DNA of 64,000 nucleotides, taken from Arthrobacter sp. NtRootA1. Its GTDB lineage: Bacteria; Actinomycetota; Actinomycetes; Actinomycetales; Micrococcaceae. Positions 35,616 to 44,607 of the stretch are shown in pieces. The stretch covers positions 1,364,001 through 1,428,000 of the forward strand of contig NZ_AP024630.1 in NCBI RefSeq assembly GCF_019976975.1, read 5' to 3'. The position numbers and the translations under genes are program-made. Positions within the stretch are counted from its first letter, which is position 1, and each line of letters opens with the position of its first letter. The notes beneath the pieces were generated by a model. The model saw only the letters and a program-made list of their open reading frames with translations. It did not search any database and was not told the DNA's origin.

Positions 35616-38600
35616 ATGAGCCTCAACGGTCTGCGCCGCGCACTGGCGGAGGACAAGACTTTTGCGCGCGTCCGAACCGAGGCTCAGCGGCCCTTTTCGG
35701 CCCGGAGCACGGACTACCAAATCAGCGCCCCTACCGGGATGCGGGCAGTTCTGCTCGCAGAAATGGCCGATGGCCTGGCTGCCCAAGGAACTGAAGCCGG
35801 CAGCACGCCTGTTGTGCTGGCGGTTACCGCCACCGGGCGTGAGGCCGAAGACCTGACAGCGGCGCTCGCCTCCTATCTCCCCGCGGACTCCGTGGCCACT
35901 TTCCCCAGTTGGGAAACCCTCCCGCACGAGCGCCTCTCACCGCGCTCGGACACCGTGGGCCGAAGGCTCTCCGTCCTGCGCCGCCTGGCCCACCCTGAAA
36001 CCTCGACGGCGGCACCCTTGCGTGTGGTGGTTGCGCCGGTTCGCGCTGTGGTCCAGCCGATTGTCGCCGGTTTGGGCGACCTCGTCCCCGTCACGCTGCA
36101 GGTAGGGCAGGAACGCTCCTTCACCGATGTTGTCCGTGCGCTGTCCGACGCTGCCTATGCCCGGGTTGACATGGTGACGCACCGAGGCGAATTCGCGGTT
36201 CGCGGTGGCATCCTGGATGTTTTCCCGCCCACGGAGGACCACCCCATCCGTGTGGAGTTCTTCGGCGATGAGGTTGACCAGATGCGCTGGTTCGCCGTAG
36301 CCGATCAGCGCTCGCTGTCTGCACCCGGGATCCACCACCCGACTGAACTGCATGCGCCCCCGTGCCGCGAAATCCTGATCACACCCTCCGTCATGTCCCG
36401 TGCAGCCAAGCTCAAAGCCGATATGCCGGCGGCGGCTGACATGCTCGAGAAGATCGCCGGTGGGATCGCCGTTGAAGGCATGGAATCCCTGGCCCCGGTG
36501 CTGGTGGATGCCATGGTCCCGTTCGTGGAGCAGCTTCCGGCCGGGTCCCTGAGCGTGGTCATCGAACCGGAAAAAGTACGCACCCGCGCGCACGACCTCG
36601 CTGCTACCAACGAAGAGTTCCTGGAAGCCGCTTGGTCAACGGCGTCCGACGGCGGCTCTGCGCCTCTGGATCTGTCCTCACAGGCGTCCACTGACTTGCA
36701 CGCTGCGAGCTTCCGTTCTCTGACCGACACCCGATCCGCGGCGTTGGAACACGAGGTCTCCTGGTGGTCCATCACCTCGCTCGCGACTGATGAGGACCTG
36801 GTGCTGGACATCGACGTCCTGAACCTCCATGCCCGGGAACCGCGCGGTTACCAGGGCGAGGTCGCGGAAATGCTGGACTTCATTGGCTCCCGCGTCCGGG
36901 AGCAATGGCGCCTGGTAGTTGTTACTGATGGTCCGGGACCGGCGCAGCGCCTGGTTGAGCTGTTCGACGACGCCGACATCCCCTGTGCACGCGTGGACTC
37001 GCTGGATAAGGATCCGCAGCCAGGCATCATCGAGGTGACCACTGCCGCCGTCGGACGCGGTTTTGTCCTTGACGGCCTCAAACTGGGCCTCTTGACTGAA
37101 GCGGACCTGCTGGGGCGGGCCACTGCCAGTTCCACCAAGGATATGCGTCGGATGCCGTCCAAGCGGCGGAATGCCGTGGACCCGTTGCAATTGCACGCAG
37201 GCGACTTTGTGGTCCATGAGCAGCATGGAATCGGCCGGTTCGTTGAGCTCATTCAACGCAAGGTGACCGGTACGTCGTCTTCGGATGGTGGGCTGCGTGA
37301 ATACTTGGTGCTGGAGTATGCGGCATCCAAGCGCGGCGCTCCGGGGGACCGTTTGTTTGTTCCCACGGACCAGCTGGATCAGGTCACGCGCTACGTCGGC
37401 GGTGACACCCCGGCCTTGAGCAAGATGGGCGGAGCTGACTGGGCCAGCACCAAGTCCAAGGCCCGCAAGGCCGTTAAGGAGATCGCCGGAGAGCTCATCC
37501 GGCTCTACTCGGCCCGGATGGCATCCCGCGGACACGCCTTCGCCCCGGACACCCCGTGGCAGCGCGAGCTCGAGGAAGCCTTCCCGTATGTGGAGACCCC
37601 GGACCAGCTGACCACCATTAACGAGGTCAAGGCGGACATGGAGCGGGAAATCCCGATGGACCGCCTGGTTTCCGGCGATGTCGGCTACGGTAAAACCGAG
37701 ATCGCAGTCCGAGCGGCATTCAAAGCTGTCCAGGACGGCAAGCAGGTAGCGGTCCTGGTGCCCACTACGCTGTTGGCCCAGCAGCACTATGAGACCTTCA
37801 CCGAACGTTTCTCGGGGTTCCCGCTACGCGTGAAGCCCCTTTCGCGTTTCCAGAGCGGCAAGGAAGCCAAAGAAACAGCCGAAGGCGTCAAGAGCGGCGC
37901 CGTCGATGTCGTGATCGGTACGCACCGGTTGCTGTCCAAGGACTTTGAGTTCAAGGACCTGGGGTTGGTGATCGTGGATGAAGAGCAGCGCTTTGGTGTG
38001 GAACACAAGGAAGCACTGAAGAAAATGCGCACCAACGTGGATGTGCTCGCCATGAGCGCTACGCCGATTCCACGTACTTTGGAGATGTCCCTGACAGGCA
38101 TCCGTGAGACGTCCACCCTGGCCACCCCGCCGGAGGAACGCCACCCGGTGCTCACCTATGTGGGTCCCTTCACCAACAAGCAGACGTCAGCGGCCATCCG
38201 CCGTGAGCTGATGCGCGAGGGGCAGGTGTTCTTCGTGCATAACCGTGTGTCCTCGATCGAACGCATCGCCGCGCAGATCCGCGAGCTGGTTCCGGAGGCA
38301 AGGGTGGAAGTGGCACACGGGCAGATGTCCGAGAGTCGCCTCGAGAAGATCATTGTGGACTTCTGGGAGAAACGGTTCGACGTCTTGGTCTGCACCACCA
38401 TCATTGAGACCGGGCTGGACATCTCCAATGCCAACACCCTGATTGTTGACGGCGCCGACAAGTACGGACTTTCGCAGCTCCACCAGCTCCGTGGCCGTGT
38501 TGGTCGTGGCCGTGAACGTGCCTACGCCTACTTCCTCTATCCCTCGGAAAAGCCCCTGGGCGAGGTAGCCCTGGAGCGACTCAAGGCCGTGGCGGCTCAC

Positions 38601-39248
38601 AACGAGCTCGGTGCCGGCATGCAGTTGGCTATGAAGGACCTCGAAATACGTGGTGCGGGCAACCTGCTCGGCGGGGAGCAGTCCGGCCATATCCAGGGAG
38701 TGGGCTTCGACCTTTACATCCGGCTCGTAGGCGAGGCTGTTGCCGAGTACCGCGGCGAGGCCGAGGAAAAGGCAGCCGAGATGAAGATCGAACTGCCCGT
38801 CAACGCCCACTTGCCGCACGATTATGTGCCCGGTGAGAGGCTGCGCCTGGAGGCCTACCGGAAGTTGGCCGCTGCTGTGACCAACGAGGCCATCGATGAG
38901 GTCCTCGCCGAACTCGTGGACCGCTATGGTGAGCCGCCCTTGCCGGCGCAGAACCTCATCGCCGTGGCCCGCTTCCGGGTGGGGGCTCGTGAAGCCGGCC
39001 TGTCCGACGTCGCGCTCCAAGGAAACTTCATCCGCTTCTCGCCGGCGCAATTGCCCGAGTCCAAAACCATGCGCCTGAACCGCATGTACCCGGGTTCCCA
39101 GGTCAAGCCTGCTCTGGATGCCGTGCTTATTCCCAAACCGAAAACGGCCAGGATCGGCGGCCGTGATCTCCAGGACGCAGAGATCCTTCAGTGGGCGAAC
39201 AACGTGATCGAAGCGATCTTCTCAGACGTACCCGTAAAGGCAGGCTAA
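35616..39248 (+). CDS. mfd: Transcription-repair coupling factor Mfd
   Basis: Removes stalled RNA polymerase and recruits UvrA to the lesion. 1210 residues from the ATG at 35616, which has AGGAG 8 nt upstream. The N-terminal UvrB-like part contains FPSWETLPHERLSPRSD and RGGILDVFPP. The RNA-polymerase-interacting CarD-like domain has GDFVVHEQHGIGRF near residue 530. The helicase motor has Walker A SGDVGYGKTEIAVRAAF, motif II DEEQRFGV, ETGLDISNANTLI and QLRGRVGRG. The C-terminal D7 domain follows. Length and motif order are normal. Confidence 0.97.
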   Translation: MSLNGLRRALAEDKTFARVRTEAQRPFSARSTDYQISAPTGMRAVLLAEMADGLAAQGTEAGSTPVVLAVTATGREAEDLTAALASYLPADSVATFPSWETLPHERLSPRSDTVGRRLSVLRRLAHPETSTAAPLRVVVAPVRAVVQPIVAGLGDLVPVTLQVGQERSFTDVVRALSDAAYARVDMVTHRGEFAVRGGILDVFPPTEDHPIRVEFFGDEVDQMRWFAVADQRSLSAPGIHHPTELHAPPCREILITPSVMSRAAKLKADMPAAADMLEKIAGGIAVEGMESLAPVLVDAMVPFVEQLPAGSLSVVIEPEKVRTRAHDLAATNEEFLEAAWSTASDGGSAPLDLSSQASTDLHAASFRSLTDTRSAALEHEVSWWSITSLATDEDLVLDIDVLNLHAREPRGYQGEVAEMLDFIGSRVREQWRLVVVTDGPGPAQRLVELFDDADIPCARVDSLDKDPQPGIIEVTTAAVGRGFVLDGLKLGLLTEADLLGRATASSTKDMRRMPSKRRNAVDPLQLHAGDFVVHEQHGIGRFVELIQRKVTGTSSSDGGLREYLVLEYAASKRGAPGDRLFVPTDQLDQVTRYVGGDTPALSKMGGADWASTKSKARKAVKEIAGELIRLYSARMASRGHAFAPDTPWQRELEEAFPYVETPDQLTTINEVKADMEREIPMDRLVSGDVGYGKTEIAVRAAFKAVQDGKQVAVLVPTTLLAQQHYETFTERFSGFPLRVKPLSRFQSGKEAKETAEGVKSGAVDVVIGTHRLLSKDFEFKDLGLVIVDEEQRFGVEHKEALKKMRTNVDVLAMSATPIPRTLEMSLTGIRETSTLATPPEERHPVLTYVGPFTNKQTSAAIRRELMREGQVFFVHNRVSSIERIAAQIRELVPEARVEVAHGQMSESRLEKIIVDFWEKRFDVLVCTTIIETGLDISNANTLIVDGADKYGLSQLHQLRGRVGRGRERAYAYFLYPSEKPLGEVALERLKAVAAHNELGAGMQLAMKDLEIRGAGNLLGGEQSGHIQGVGFDLYIRLVGEAVAEYRGEAEEKAAEMKIELPVNAHLPHDYVPGERLRLEAYRKLAAAVTNEAIDEVLAELVDRYGEPPLPAQNLIAVARFRVGAREAGLSDVALQGNFIRFSPAQLPESKTMRLNRMYPGSQVKPALDAVLIPKPKTARIGGRDLQDAEILQWANNVIEAIFSDVPVKAG

Positions 39249-39252
39249 CCGA

Positions 39253-40062
39253 ATGATGGGAGGACACCACGCCGCGTCAGGAGCCGCGGCGTGGATAGCT
39301 ATTGCCTCGACAGGTCCCTACGCCCTGGGCTGGTACCCGCTGGACTCGACTGGCATCCTCATCGGGGCCATGGCGACGGCGGGCACAGCCTTGGTGTGCG
39401 ACTGGGACCACCGGCACAGCACCATAGCGAATTCGCTGCCGCCGTTATCCAATGTGATTGCGGTGGGCATTGAGAAAGCCAGCGGCGGCCACCGGCAAGG
39501 GACCCACTCTCTGTTGGGAGCCTCGGCCTTTGTAGTGCTGGCGGCCATGGCAGCACAATTTCAGATGGTTACACCGGCAGGGAAGCTCTCGGTTGGCGCT
39601 GGTTTGCTGTGCATGTTCATGATCAACCTGGCAGCCAAGGCTTTGAACCTGTTTCCGAAGTCGGGCTGGATTACCAACTGGCTGTTCGCCGTGGTGATGG
39701 CTGGCCTGGTGACCTGGTTTGCACCGGATCAATGGGGTTGGTTGCCGCTGTCAATGCTGACGGGCGTCGTGGTCCACATTGTCGGGGACATGATTACCGT
39801 AGGCGGCGTACCGTTGCTGTGGCCGATCGTTATCAAGCCACCTAAATTCCTGCGGAAATCTCTGATCAGCGGCATCTGGCGGGCCAACGGAGCCTTTTCG
39901 ATTCCGCTGCTGGGAAGGGCCGGATCACGGCGCGAGTGGCTGGTGCTGATTCCTGTCAGCGGATACGCCATGGTGGGCATGGGCGCGGCGGGCTGGGCTC
40001 TCGCTGGGCAGCACTGGCCGGCTATTTTCTCTGCGCTGGGCGGGATGCTGCAGCTGCCCTAG
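39253..40062 (+). CDS. Metal-dependent membrane hydrolase, YdjM/DUF457 family
   Basis: 269 residues with five or six membrane helices. The family signature of paired histidines is present: the N-terminal GGHHAASGAAAW, DWDHRHSTIANSLPP, and GHRQGTHSLLG. It starts 4 nt after mfd and is very likely co-transcribed. In enterobacteria the homologue YdjM is LexA-regulated, so a link to DNA repair through mfd is possible, but no LexA box was seen. Biochemical function is unknown. Confidence 0.85.
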   Translation: MMGGHHAASGAAAWIAIASTGPYALGWYPLDSTGILIGAMATAGTALVCDWDHRHSTIANSLPPLSNVIAVGIEKASGGHRQGTHSLLGASAFVVLAAMAAQFQMVTPAGKLSVGAGLLCMFMINLAAKALNLFPKSGWITNWLFAVVMAGLVTWFAPDQWGWLPLSMLTGVVVHIVGDMITVGGVPLLWPIVIKPPKFLRKSLISGIWRANGAFSIPLLGRAGSRREWLVLIPVSGYAMVGMGAAGWALAGQHWPAIFSALGGMLQLP

Positions 40063-40111
40063 CCGGCCGCGCATCGGCTCCGCCAAAAAGTACGGCTGCC
40101 AACCAACAAGA

Positions 40112-40137
40112 ATGGCCCGGGCATTCGCCCGGGCCAT
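40112..40137. terminator. Intrinsic terminator between mfd-ydjM and the small membrane gene
   Basis: A perfect 11-bp stem ATGGCCCGGGC (40112-40122)/GCCCGGGCCAT (40127-40137) closes a 4-nt loop. A T-rich run follows it on the minus strand; none follows on the plus strand. Confidence 0.75.
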
Positions 40138-40154
40138 GTCATGTTGCGTGAAGT

Positions 40155-40382
40155 CTAGCTTTCGCCAGCGGAGTCCGAGCGGCCAAGGATGGTCTGCGGA
40201 ATCCAGAATGCGAGGGCGAACAGGCCCAGGCAGACGGCCATCGGCCACGGGTTGTCCAGGGTGAGGAAGGACAGGGAGTAGATGGCGCCCAGGAAGAGCA
40301 CGATCACAACCAGGAACAGGACGATGCTTGCGCCGAGGTTGTTCTCTTTTTCAATTGGGGCGCTTGTTGCGTTCTTGGACAT
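40155..40382 (-). CDS. Small two-helix membrane protein, hypothetical
   Basis: 75 residues. A polar N-terminus (MSKNATSAPIEKENN) leads to two hydrophobic helices (about 18-40 and 46-66) with the linker SFLTLDNPWP. I do not recognise the family. The length, good codon use and a GAGGAGGAA ribosome-binding site before the ATG support a real gene. It follows deoC's stop region in the same direction as neither mfd nor ydjM, with its own terminator. Confidence 0.7.
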   Translation of the reverse strand: MSKNATSAPIEKENNLGASIVLFLVVIVLFLGAIYSLSFLTLDNPWPMAVCLGLFALAFWIPQTILGRSDSAGES

Positions 40383-40434
40383 TCATTCCTCCTCGGCCCC
40401 GCAGGGCTCAAAATCTGTGGCGGTTGCGGATGCC

Positions 40435-41127
40435 TCAGTAATCCGATGAACCCTGTTCACCTTTGACAATGGCTATTCCGGAACTCGCTCCGATACGTGT
40501 TGCACCAGCAGCAATCATAGCCTGTGCGTCAGCCAGGGACCGCACTCCGCCAGACGCTTTGACGCCAACATCGGGCCCAACGGTCTTGCGCATCAAGGCA
40601 ACGTCTTCAACAGTTGCTCCGCCGCCGTTGAATCCAGTGGAGGTCTTGACGAAGTCAGCCCCTGCCTCCACGGCGGCTTCGCAGGCGATGACCTTCTGTT
40701 CATCGGTCAGCATGGACGTCTCGATGATGACCTTCAGTATCGCTTCGCCGGCGTGGACAGCTTCGGCGACGGCGGTGATGTCATCCACCAAAGCACCCTT
40801 GTCATTCGCGCGGGCGGCAGCCATGTTGATCACCATGTCAATCTCATCAGCGCCGTCCAACACGGCACCGCGCGCTTCGAACGCCTTGACGTCGCTGGGC
40901 GTGGCGCCCATCGGGAACCCAATGACCGAGCAGGTCAGTACTCCGGATCCTTTGAGGGCCTTCGTGACGGTCTTGACCCAGATCGGATTGACGCAGATGG
41001 ACTTGAATTTGTACTCGACGGCCTCGGCGCACACCTTCAAAACCTCGGCCTCGCTGGCCTCCGGCTTCAACAGTGTGTGGTCGATGTACGAGGCGATGCT
41101 TGCAGGCGCGACGGCTTCTTTGCTCAT
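40435..41127 (-). CDS. deoC: Deoxyribose-phosphate aldolase DeoC
   Basis: Cleaves 2-deoxyribose-5-phosphate to glyceraldehyde-3-phosphate and acetaldehyde in deoxynucleoside catabolism. 230 residues from the ATG at 41127, with GGAAGGA about 5 nt upstream; a longer open frame to 41178 lacks support. The Schiff-base Lys lies in [10 protein letters not shown], with [19 protein letters not shown] and GVKASGGVR as the other barrel motifs. No other deo gene is adjacent. Confidence 0.95.
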   Translation of the reverse strand: MSKEAVAPASIASYIDHTLLKPEASEAEVLKVCAEAVEYKFKSICVNPIWVKTVTKALKGSGVLTCSVIGFPMGATPSDVKAFEARGAVLDGADEIDMVINMAAARANDKGALVDDITAVAEAVHAGEAILKVIIETSMLTDEQKVIACEAAVEAGADFVKTSTGFNGGGATVEDVALMRKTVGPDVGVKASGGVRSLADAQAMIAAGATRIGASSGIAIVKGEQGSSDY

Positions 41128-41189
41128 GGGATCCTTCCGTGCCGGGCGTGGCCGGCCCGATGGCCGCAGGGTTGTCACTGCCCGTCAAA

Positions 41190-41211
41190 GGACCATCTTG
41201 CCACATGGTCC
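41190..41211. promoter_or_regulatory. Inverted repeat upstream of deoC
   Basis: GGACCAT (41190-41196) and ATGGTCC (41205-41211) form a perfect 7-bp dyad with an 8-nt spacer, 63 nt before the deoC start and 44 nt after the FAD reductase stop. It could be an operator for deoC or a weak terminator. Confidence 0.4.
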
Positions 41212-41254
41212 GATTGCCAGTCCGGTTGTCCACAGAGGCAGGTGGAGGGGGCAG

Positions 41255-42130
41255 CTAGGCCGCCATTGCGGGCTGCTGGTTGCCGCCCCATGCACCTAAC
41301 AGCATCCCTGAGGCGCACAGCATCGCGGAGGACTCGGCAGAAAGCAAAAGGCCCAGTCGGAGACCATCGCAGGAAGCGGCGTCGCCGATCGCCCAGATGC
41401 CCGGCACGGAGGTGGCGAGGTCGCGCCCTACTGCGATGCCGCCGTCGGACGCAATCAGGAGACCAGCGCTTTCGGCGAGTTCGCTGCGCGCTATACGTTC
41501 CTCGGCGAGGACCACAAGATCGCCGTTCATGCTGCTGCCGTCCTCGAAAACGATGCCGGTCCCGGCCAGGACGGAAGCTGGCATGCCGGCGCCGGCGACG
41601 GAAGCAATGACGGCGGCCGGGCGGAGGGTGGTGCGGACGGGACGAACCCCGCGGGCCCGGAGCACGGCCTCTGCCTGGCCCGCTGCGGGACCATTGCCCA
41701 CGAGGATTCCCAACGGCCGCCGGCCAACGATTTTTGTAACGTCCTTGACCGCTTCACCGATGTTCGCGGCGTCATCGATGGTGGAGTAACTCAGGCCCGC
41801 TTCGGCGCCCGCGACCGGCGGGAGGCTTGGAGCTGAACCCGTAGCGATCACCAGCTGGTCGTATGAGAACTCCATGCCGTCCACGGTGGTGACGATCTTC
41901 GCGTCGGCGTCAATGAAACTCGCGGCCTGCCCGAACCGGATCGAGACCTGCGGCAGTTCTGCCAGTTCCAGGAGCGCCTCGGGGCATTCGTCGCGATTGC
42001 TGAGCACGGTAATGGTGCCATCGAACGGGCGTTGCCGGGAACCTGAGCCGCTGCCCGCCAGCCGCCGCACCAAAGCCTGGGCTGCTGGACCTGCGCCTGC
42101 AATGACAACGTGAACGGGTGTGGAGGACAT
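41255..42130 (-). CDS. FAD-dependent pyridine nucleotide-disulfide oxidoreductase family protein
   Basis: 291 residues from the ATG at 42130, with AAAGGG 5 nt upstream. FAD-binding AGAGPAAQALVRRLA lies at the N-terminus, LVIATGSAPSLPP marks the flavin/NAD junction, and GIWAIGDAASCDG closes the FAD site. The NAD domain contains GILVGNGPAAGQAEAVL. Its overall form is like the N-terminal reductase part of NirB or of rubredoxin/ferredoxin reductases, but shorter by about 100 residues, with no C-terminal thioredoxin-like or siroheme domain. The electron acceptor is unknown. hemD and cobA lie 20 kb away, too far to link it to nitrite reduction. Confidence 0.75.
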   Translation of the reverse strand: MSSTPVHVVIAGAGPAAQALVRRLAGSGSGSRQRPFDGTITVLSNRDECPEALLELAELPQVSIRFGQAASFIDADAKIVTTVDGMEFSYDQLVIATGSAPSLPPVAGAEAGLSYSTIDDAANIGEAVKDVTKIVGRRPLGILVGNGPAAGQAEAVLRARGVRPVRTTLRPAAVIASVAGAGMPASVLAGTGIVFEDGSSMNGDLVVLAEERIARSELAESAGLLIASDGGIAVGRDLATSVPGIWAIGDAASCDGLRLGLLLSAESSAMLCASGMLLGAWGGNQQPAMAA

Positions 42131-42272
42131 GTTTGGCCCTTTCGCTGGCGTGACCTGTTGATCATCAGCGTAGGATGCCGGTTTTTCGCGGGTGTTTCCC
42201 TCTTGTTGCCATCTTTTGCAGATCCGTAGTGCGCTGTTTACCCGCCGGTAATAATGTGGATCACAGTGGAGT

Positions 42273-43634
42273 TCAGTACCGTTCCAGTAACTCCCGCAAA
42301 CCGTTGGCAGCGAAGCTGGCCACGGCCTCAGCCCGGTCAACGAAGCCGTGGGCACCCACTGGCTCCACCGAGGCCAGAAGCGCTGCGGCGTCGGCCAGGG
42401 TCATTGTCAGGTCGGCGCTCCGGCTGCCCACGCGCAGTCCGTCCACCTTCAATAGAGCCTGGCGCGAGTCGGTCCAGGCATCCGGACCGGGGTCATCCCG
42501 CAACGTACGCGTCAAGGACACGTCCTGCCAACCGCCGTCGAGCCTGATCCGAGCACGGTAGGTGACGTCGTGGCCTTCCGTTTCAACGCGTCCATCCGAG
42601 AAAAAGACGCGGCCGCCGAAGTGCGGGTGCTCCAGGAATCCGGTGAACTGCGGGGACACAGTGGAACCGGCCGTGGGCAGCACGACGGTGGCCTTGAACG
42701 TCAGGGGTGAGCCGTCCAGTTCTCCTCGCAAGGTGTCGTTGAAACGGACGCCCGCCGCAGGTTCTGTCATGGCGGTGCAACTGGCGTCCTTCGGGACGCC
42801 GGCTGGCGTCATGGCGTCCAGGTACGCCCGGGCGTCCCGGTAACCCATACCGATCAGGGTGTCGGCGTCGATCCTTCCCAGATAGAATTCCGGGTCCAGC
42901 GGGAGCGGATGTTCAGGACGCACCACATGCAGCACAAACTCGCGTCCAGCCGCGCTTGCAACCTCGAAATCAGCGAGAAGTGCTCCCATCGCGCTCATTT
43001 CGATCATGTGGACGTACTGCTCCAGGGGCCCGTCACCCCAATATGGCGAGTTGCCGATGCACCAAATCAGCCACACTTCCTCCGCTCCCCGACGCAGGGC
43101 TTCGGCTACATTGGCATCGCGCATCCAGACGGCATCCGTCCAGATCTTTCCATCCCGGCGCAGCGGTGTCAGGAAGATGGGCAGTGACATTCCCGCGGCC
43201 ATGAGCTCCGCGTCAATCGCGGTGGCATCGATGGCGTGGCAGCGCTTGCCGGTGAACTCCACGACGTTGAAGGAACCTTCGACGGCGCCCGGTTCCGCCG
43301 CGCGGCCACGGATAGTCGCGTCGTTGATCCCCAGGGCGGGAAAGACCTTGTTCAGGATTCCGTCCGCGTCACCAATAGCGGGCAGCGCCCAGGGACCCTT
43401 GAGGTAGTCACCTACCGGCAGGGCTGAGCCGAAGTCCTTCACGTTCACGCCGGACCAGCGGGTGCACATTTCTTCCGGCGACACTCCGGACAGCAGCATC
43501 CCCGCCGTCAGGATCCCGCCGGAGCTGCCGTCAACATGGTGGAACTCCAAGCCCTCCTCGGCGAGCGCCCGCATGACGCCGGCCTGCCAGGCCACGCGCA
43601 TCCCGCCACCGGCGAGCACCAGAGAACGTTTCAC
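42273..43634 (-). CDS. Patatin-like phospholipase
   Basis: 453 residues from a GTG at 43634 with GGAGGAA 6 nt upstream. The N-terminal patatin domain has the oxyanion loop LAGGGMRVAWQAG and the nucleophile Ser38 in DGSSGGI; the catalytic Asp candidate lies in WMRDANVAEAL near residue 195. The C-terminal 160 residues (from about 290) form a second domain resembling the small all-beta domain seen near GMC oxidoreductases (GFLEHPHFGGRVFFSDGRVE). It is the last gene of the seven-gene operon and overlaps the upstream gene by 4 bp. It probably releases fatty acids from a lipid substrate; the actual lipid is unknown. Confidence 0.85.
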   Translation of the reverse strand: MKRSLVLAGGGMRVAWQAGVMRALAEEGLEFHHVDGSSGGILTAGMLLSGVSPEEMCTRWSGVNVKDFGSALPVGDYLKGPWALPAIGDADGILNKVFPALGINDATIRGRAAEPGAVEGSFNVVEFTGKRCHAIDATAIDAELMAAGMSLPIFLTPLRRDGKIWTDAVWMRDANVAEALRRGAEEVWLIWCIGNSPYWGDGPLEQYVHMIEMSAMGALLADFEVASAAGREFVLHVVRPEHPLPLDPEFYLGRIDADTLIGMGYRDARAYLDAMTPAGVPKDASCTAMTEPAAGVRFNDTLRGELDGSPLTFKATVVLPTAGSTVSPQFTGFLEHPHFGGRVFFSDGRVETEGHDVTYRARIRLDGGWQDVSLTRTLRDDPGPDAWTDSRQALLKVDGLRVGSRSADLTMTLADAAALLASVEPVGAHGFVDRAEAVASFAANGLRELLERY

Positions 43635-44128
43635 GGTTCGGTTCCTCCGGCGGTACCGCCGCCGGCGGTGCCCCCTGAACCTGTGCTCCCGCTGATCCTG
43701 CGCCAATAGGCGAACAGGAGTGCCGCCGTCGCGAGGTCAAAGAAGGCGACCAGCAGCGCTGCGGGTGAGAAGACGCCGTTCAGTACCCCGATCCCCACGG
43801 CGCCGAATGCCCCGGTTTTCTGCAGACCGGACCAGAGCACCACCTCGGGGGACGGGACGGCATTGAGCAGGGTGTGGAGGAGCAGTCCGCCTACAACCAC
43901 CATGAACATCCCGACTGTGCCGAAGAGTTGTTGCATACCGGGGGTGGGATCGGCACCGATCAGTGGCAGCACTTGTCCGCCGAAGGGTATCTGCGCGGCA
44001 CCGGTCAGGACCGTGATGATGGCGATCGCTGCGAGGACGGCGCGCAGCGGATCGGCGGTGGCCCAGGCCCAAACGCCAGGGCGCGACGGGTGGTGGGGCA
44101 CGGGCTGTGCCGGCTGGTGGGCGGTCAT
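43631..44128 (-). CDS. Small membrane protein of the GMC-patatin operon, hypothetical
   Basis: 165 residues with four predicted membrane helices, a polar N-terminus (MTAHQPAQPVPHHPS) and a Gly/Thr-rich tail. The helix pattern recalls DoxX-like or DUF2177-like small membrane proteins, but I cannot name the family. It overlaps both neighbours by 4 bp, so it is translationally coupled. The start at 44128 is set by that overlap. Confidence 0.75.
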   Translation of the reverse strand: MTAHQPAQPVPHHPSRPGVWAWATADPLRAVLAAIAIITVLTGAAQIPFGGQVLPLIGADPTPGMQQLFGTVGMFMVVVGGLLLHTLLNAVPSPEVVLWSGLQKTGAFGAVGIGVLNGVFSPAALLVAFFDLATAALLFAYWRRISGSTGSGGTAGGGTAGGTEP

Positions 44129-44607
44129 GCGAAGGACTCCAGGAGGCGTCCGCGGTCTACGAGCAGCCACACCATCGAGGCCCAGGTCAGCGTGGAGACG
44201 TAGAACCGGATGTCGTTGAGCATCATCCAGCGTTTCAGCAGGGTGCGGAGTTCCGCGTCGTCCGCGAAGTCGCCGCCGCGGATTCGAACGTTGATGGGGA
44301 TGATGATCCCTTGGCCCACCCAGGTCAGGACGATGATCCCCAGGAGGCAGATGATGGCCGGTACGACGCGGATGGTGCCCCACTCGGACCACACCAGGAT
44401 GCCGCCCGAGATGAACATGATGGGCACCACGATGGTGAAGAACTTGGTAGCGGCGCGGGTGGGGATGCCGAAGTGCATGTCTACGTTCTCGCGGGCCAGC
44501 GAACGCCATGTGGGGTACAGGAAGAACTTGAGCACCCACATGGTGCCCACATACATGGTGGCGCCGAACAGGAAGTAGAGCGCGTTGATGAGCAGTAGCC
44601 AGTTCAT
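44125..44607 (-). CDS. DUF1772-like membrane protein, hypothetical
   Basis: 160 residues with four membrane helices: near 5-27, 57-75, 80-102 and 137-152. A conserved-looking polar loop RSLARENVDMHFGIPTRAA follows the first helix. The layout resembles DUF1772, but this is a weak match. It overlaps the acetoacetate-decarboxylase-like gene and the next membrane gene by 4 bp on each side. It may anchor or serve the enzymes of the operon at the membrane. Confidence 0.75.
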   Translation of the reverse strand: MNWLLLINALYFLFGATMYVGTMWVLKFFLYPTWRSLARENVDMHFGIPTRAATKFFTIVVPIMFISGGILVWSEWGTIRVVPAIICLLGIIVLTWVGQGIIIPINVRIRGGDFADDAELRTLLKRWMMLNDIRFYVSTLTWASMVWLLVDRGRLLESFA

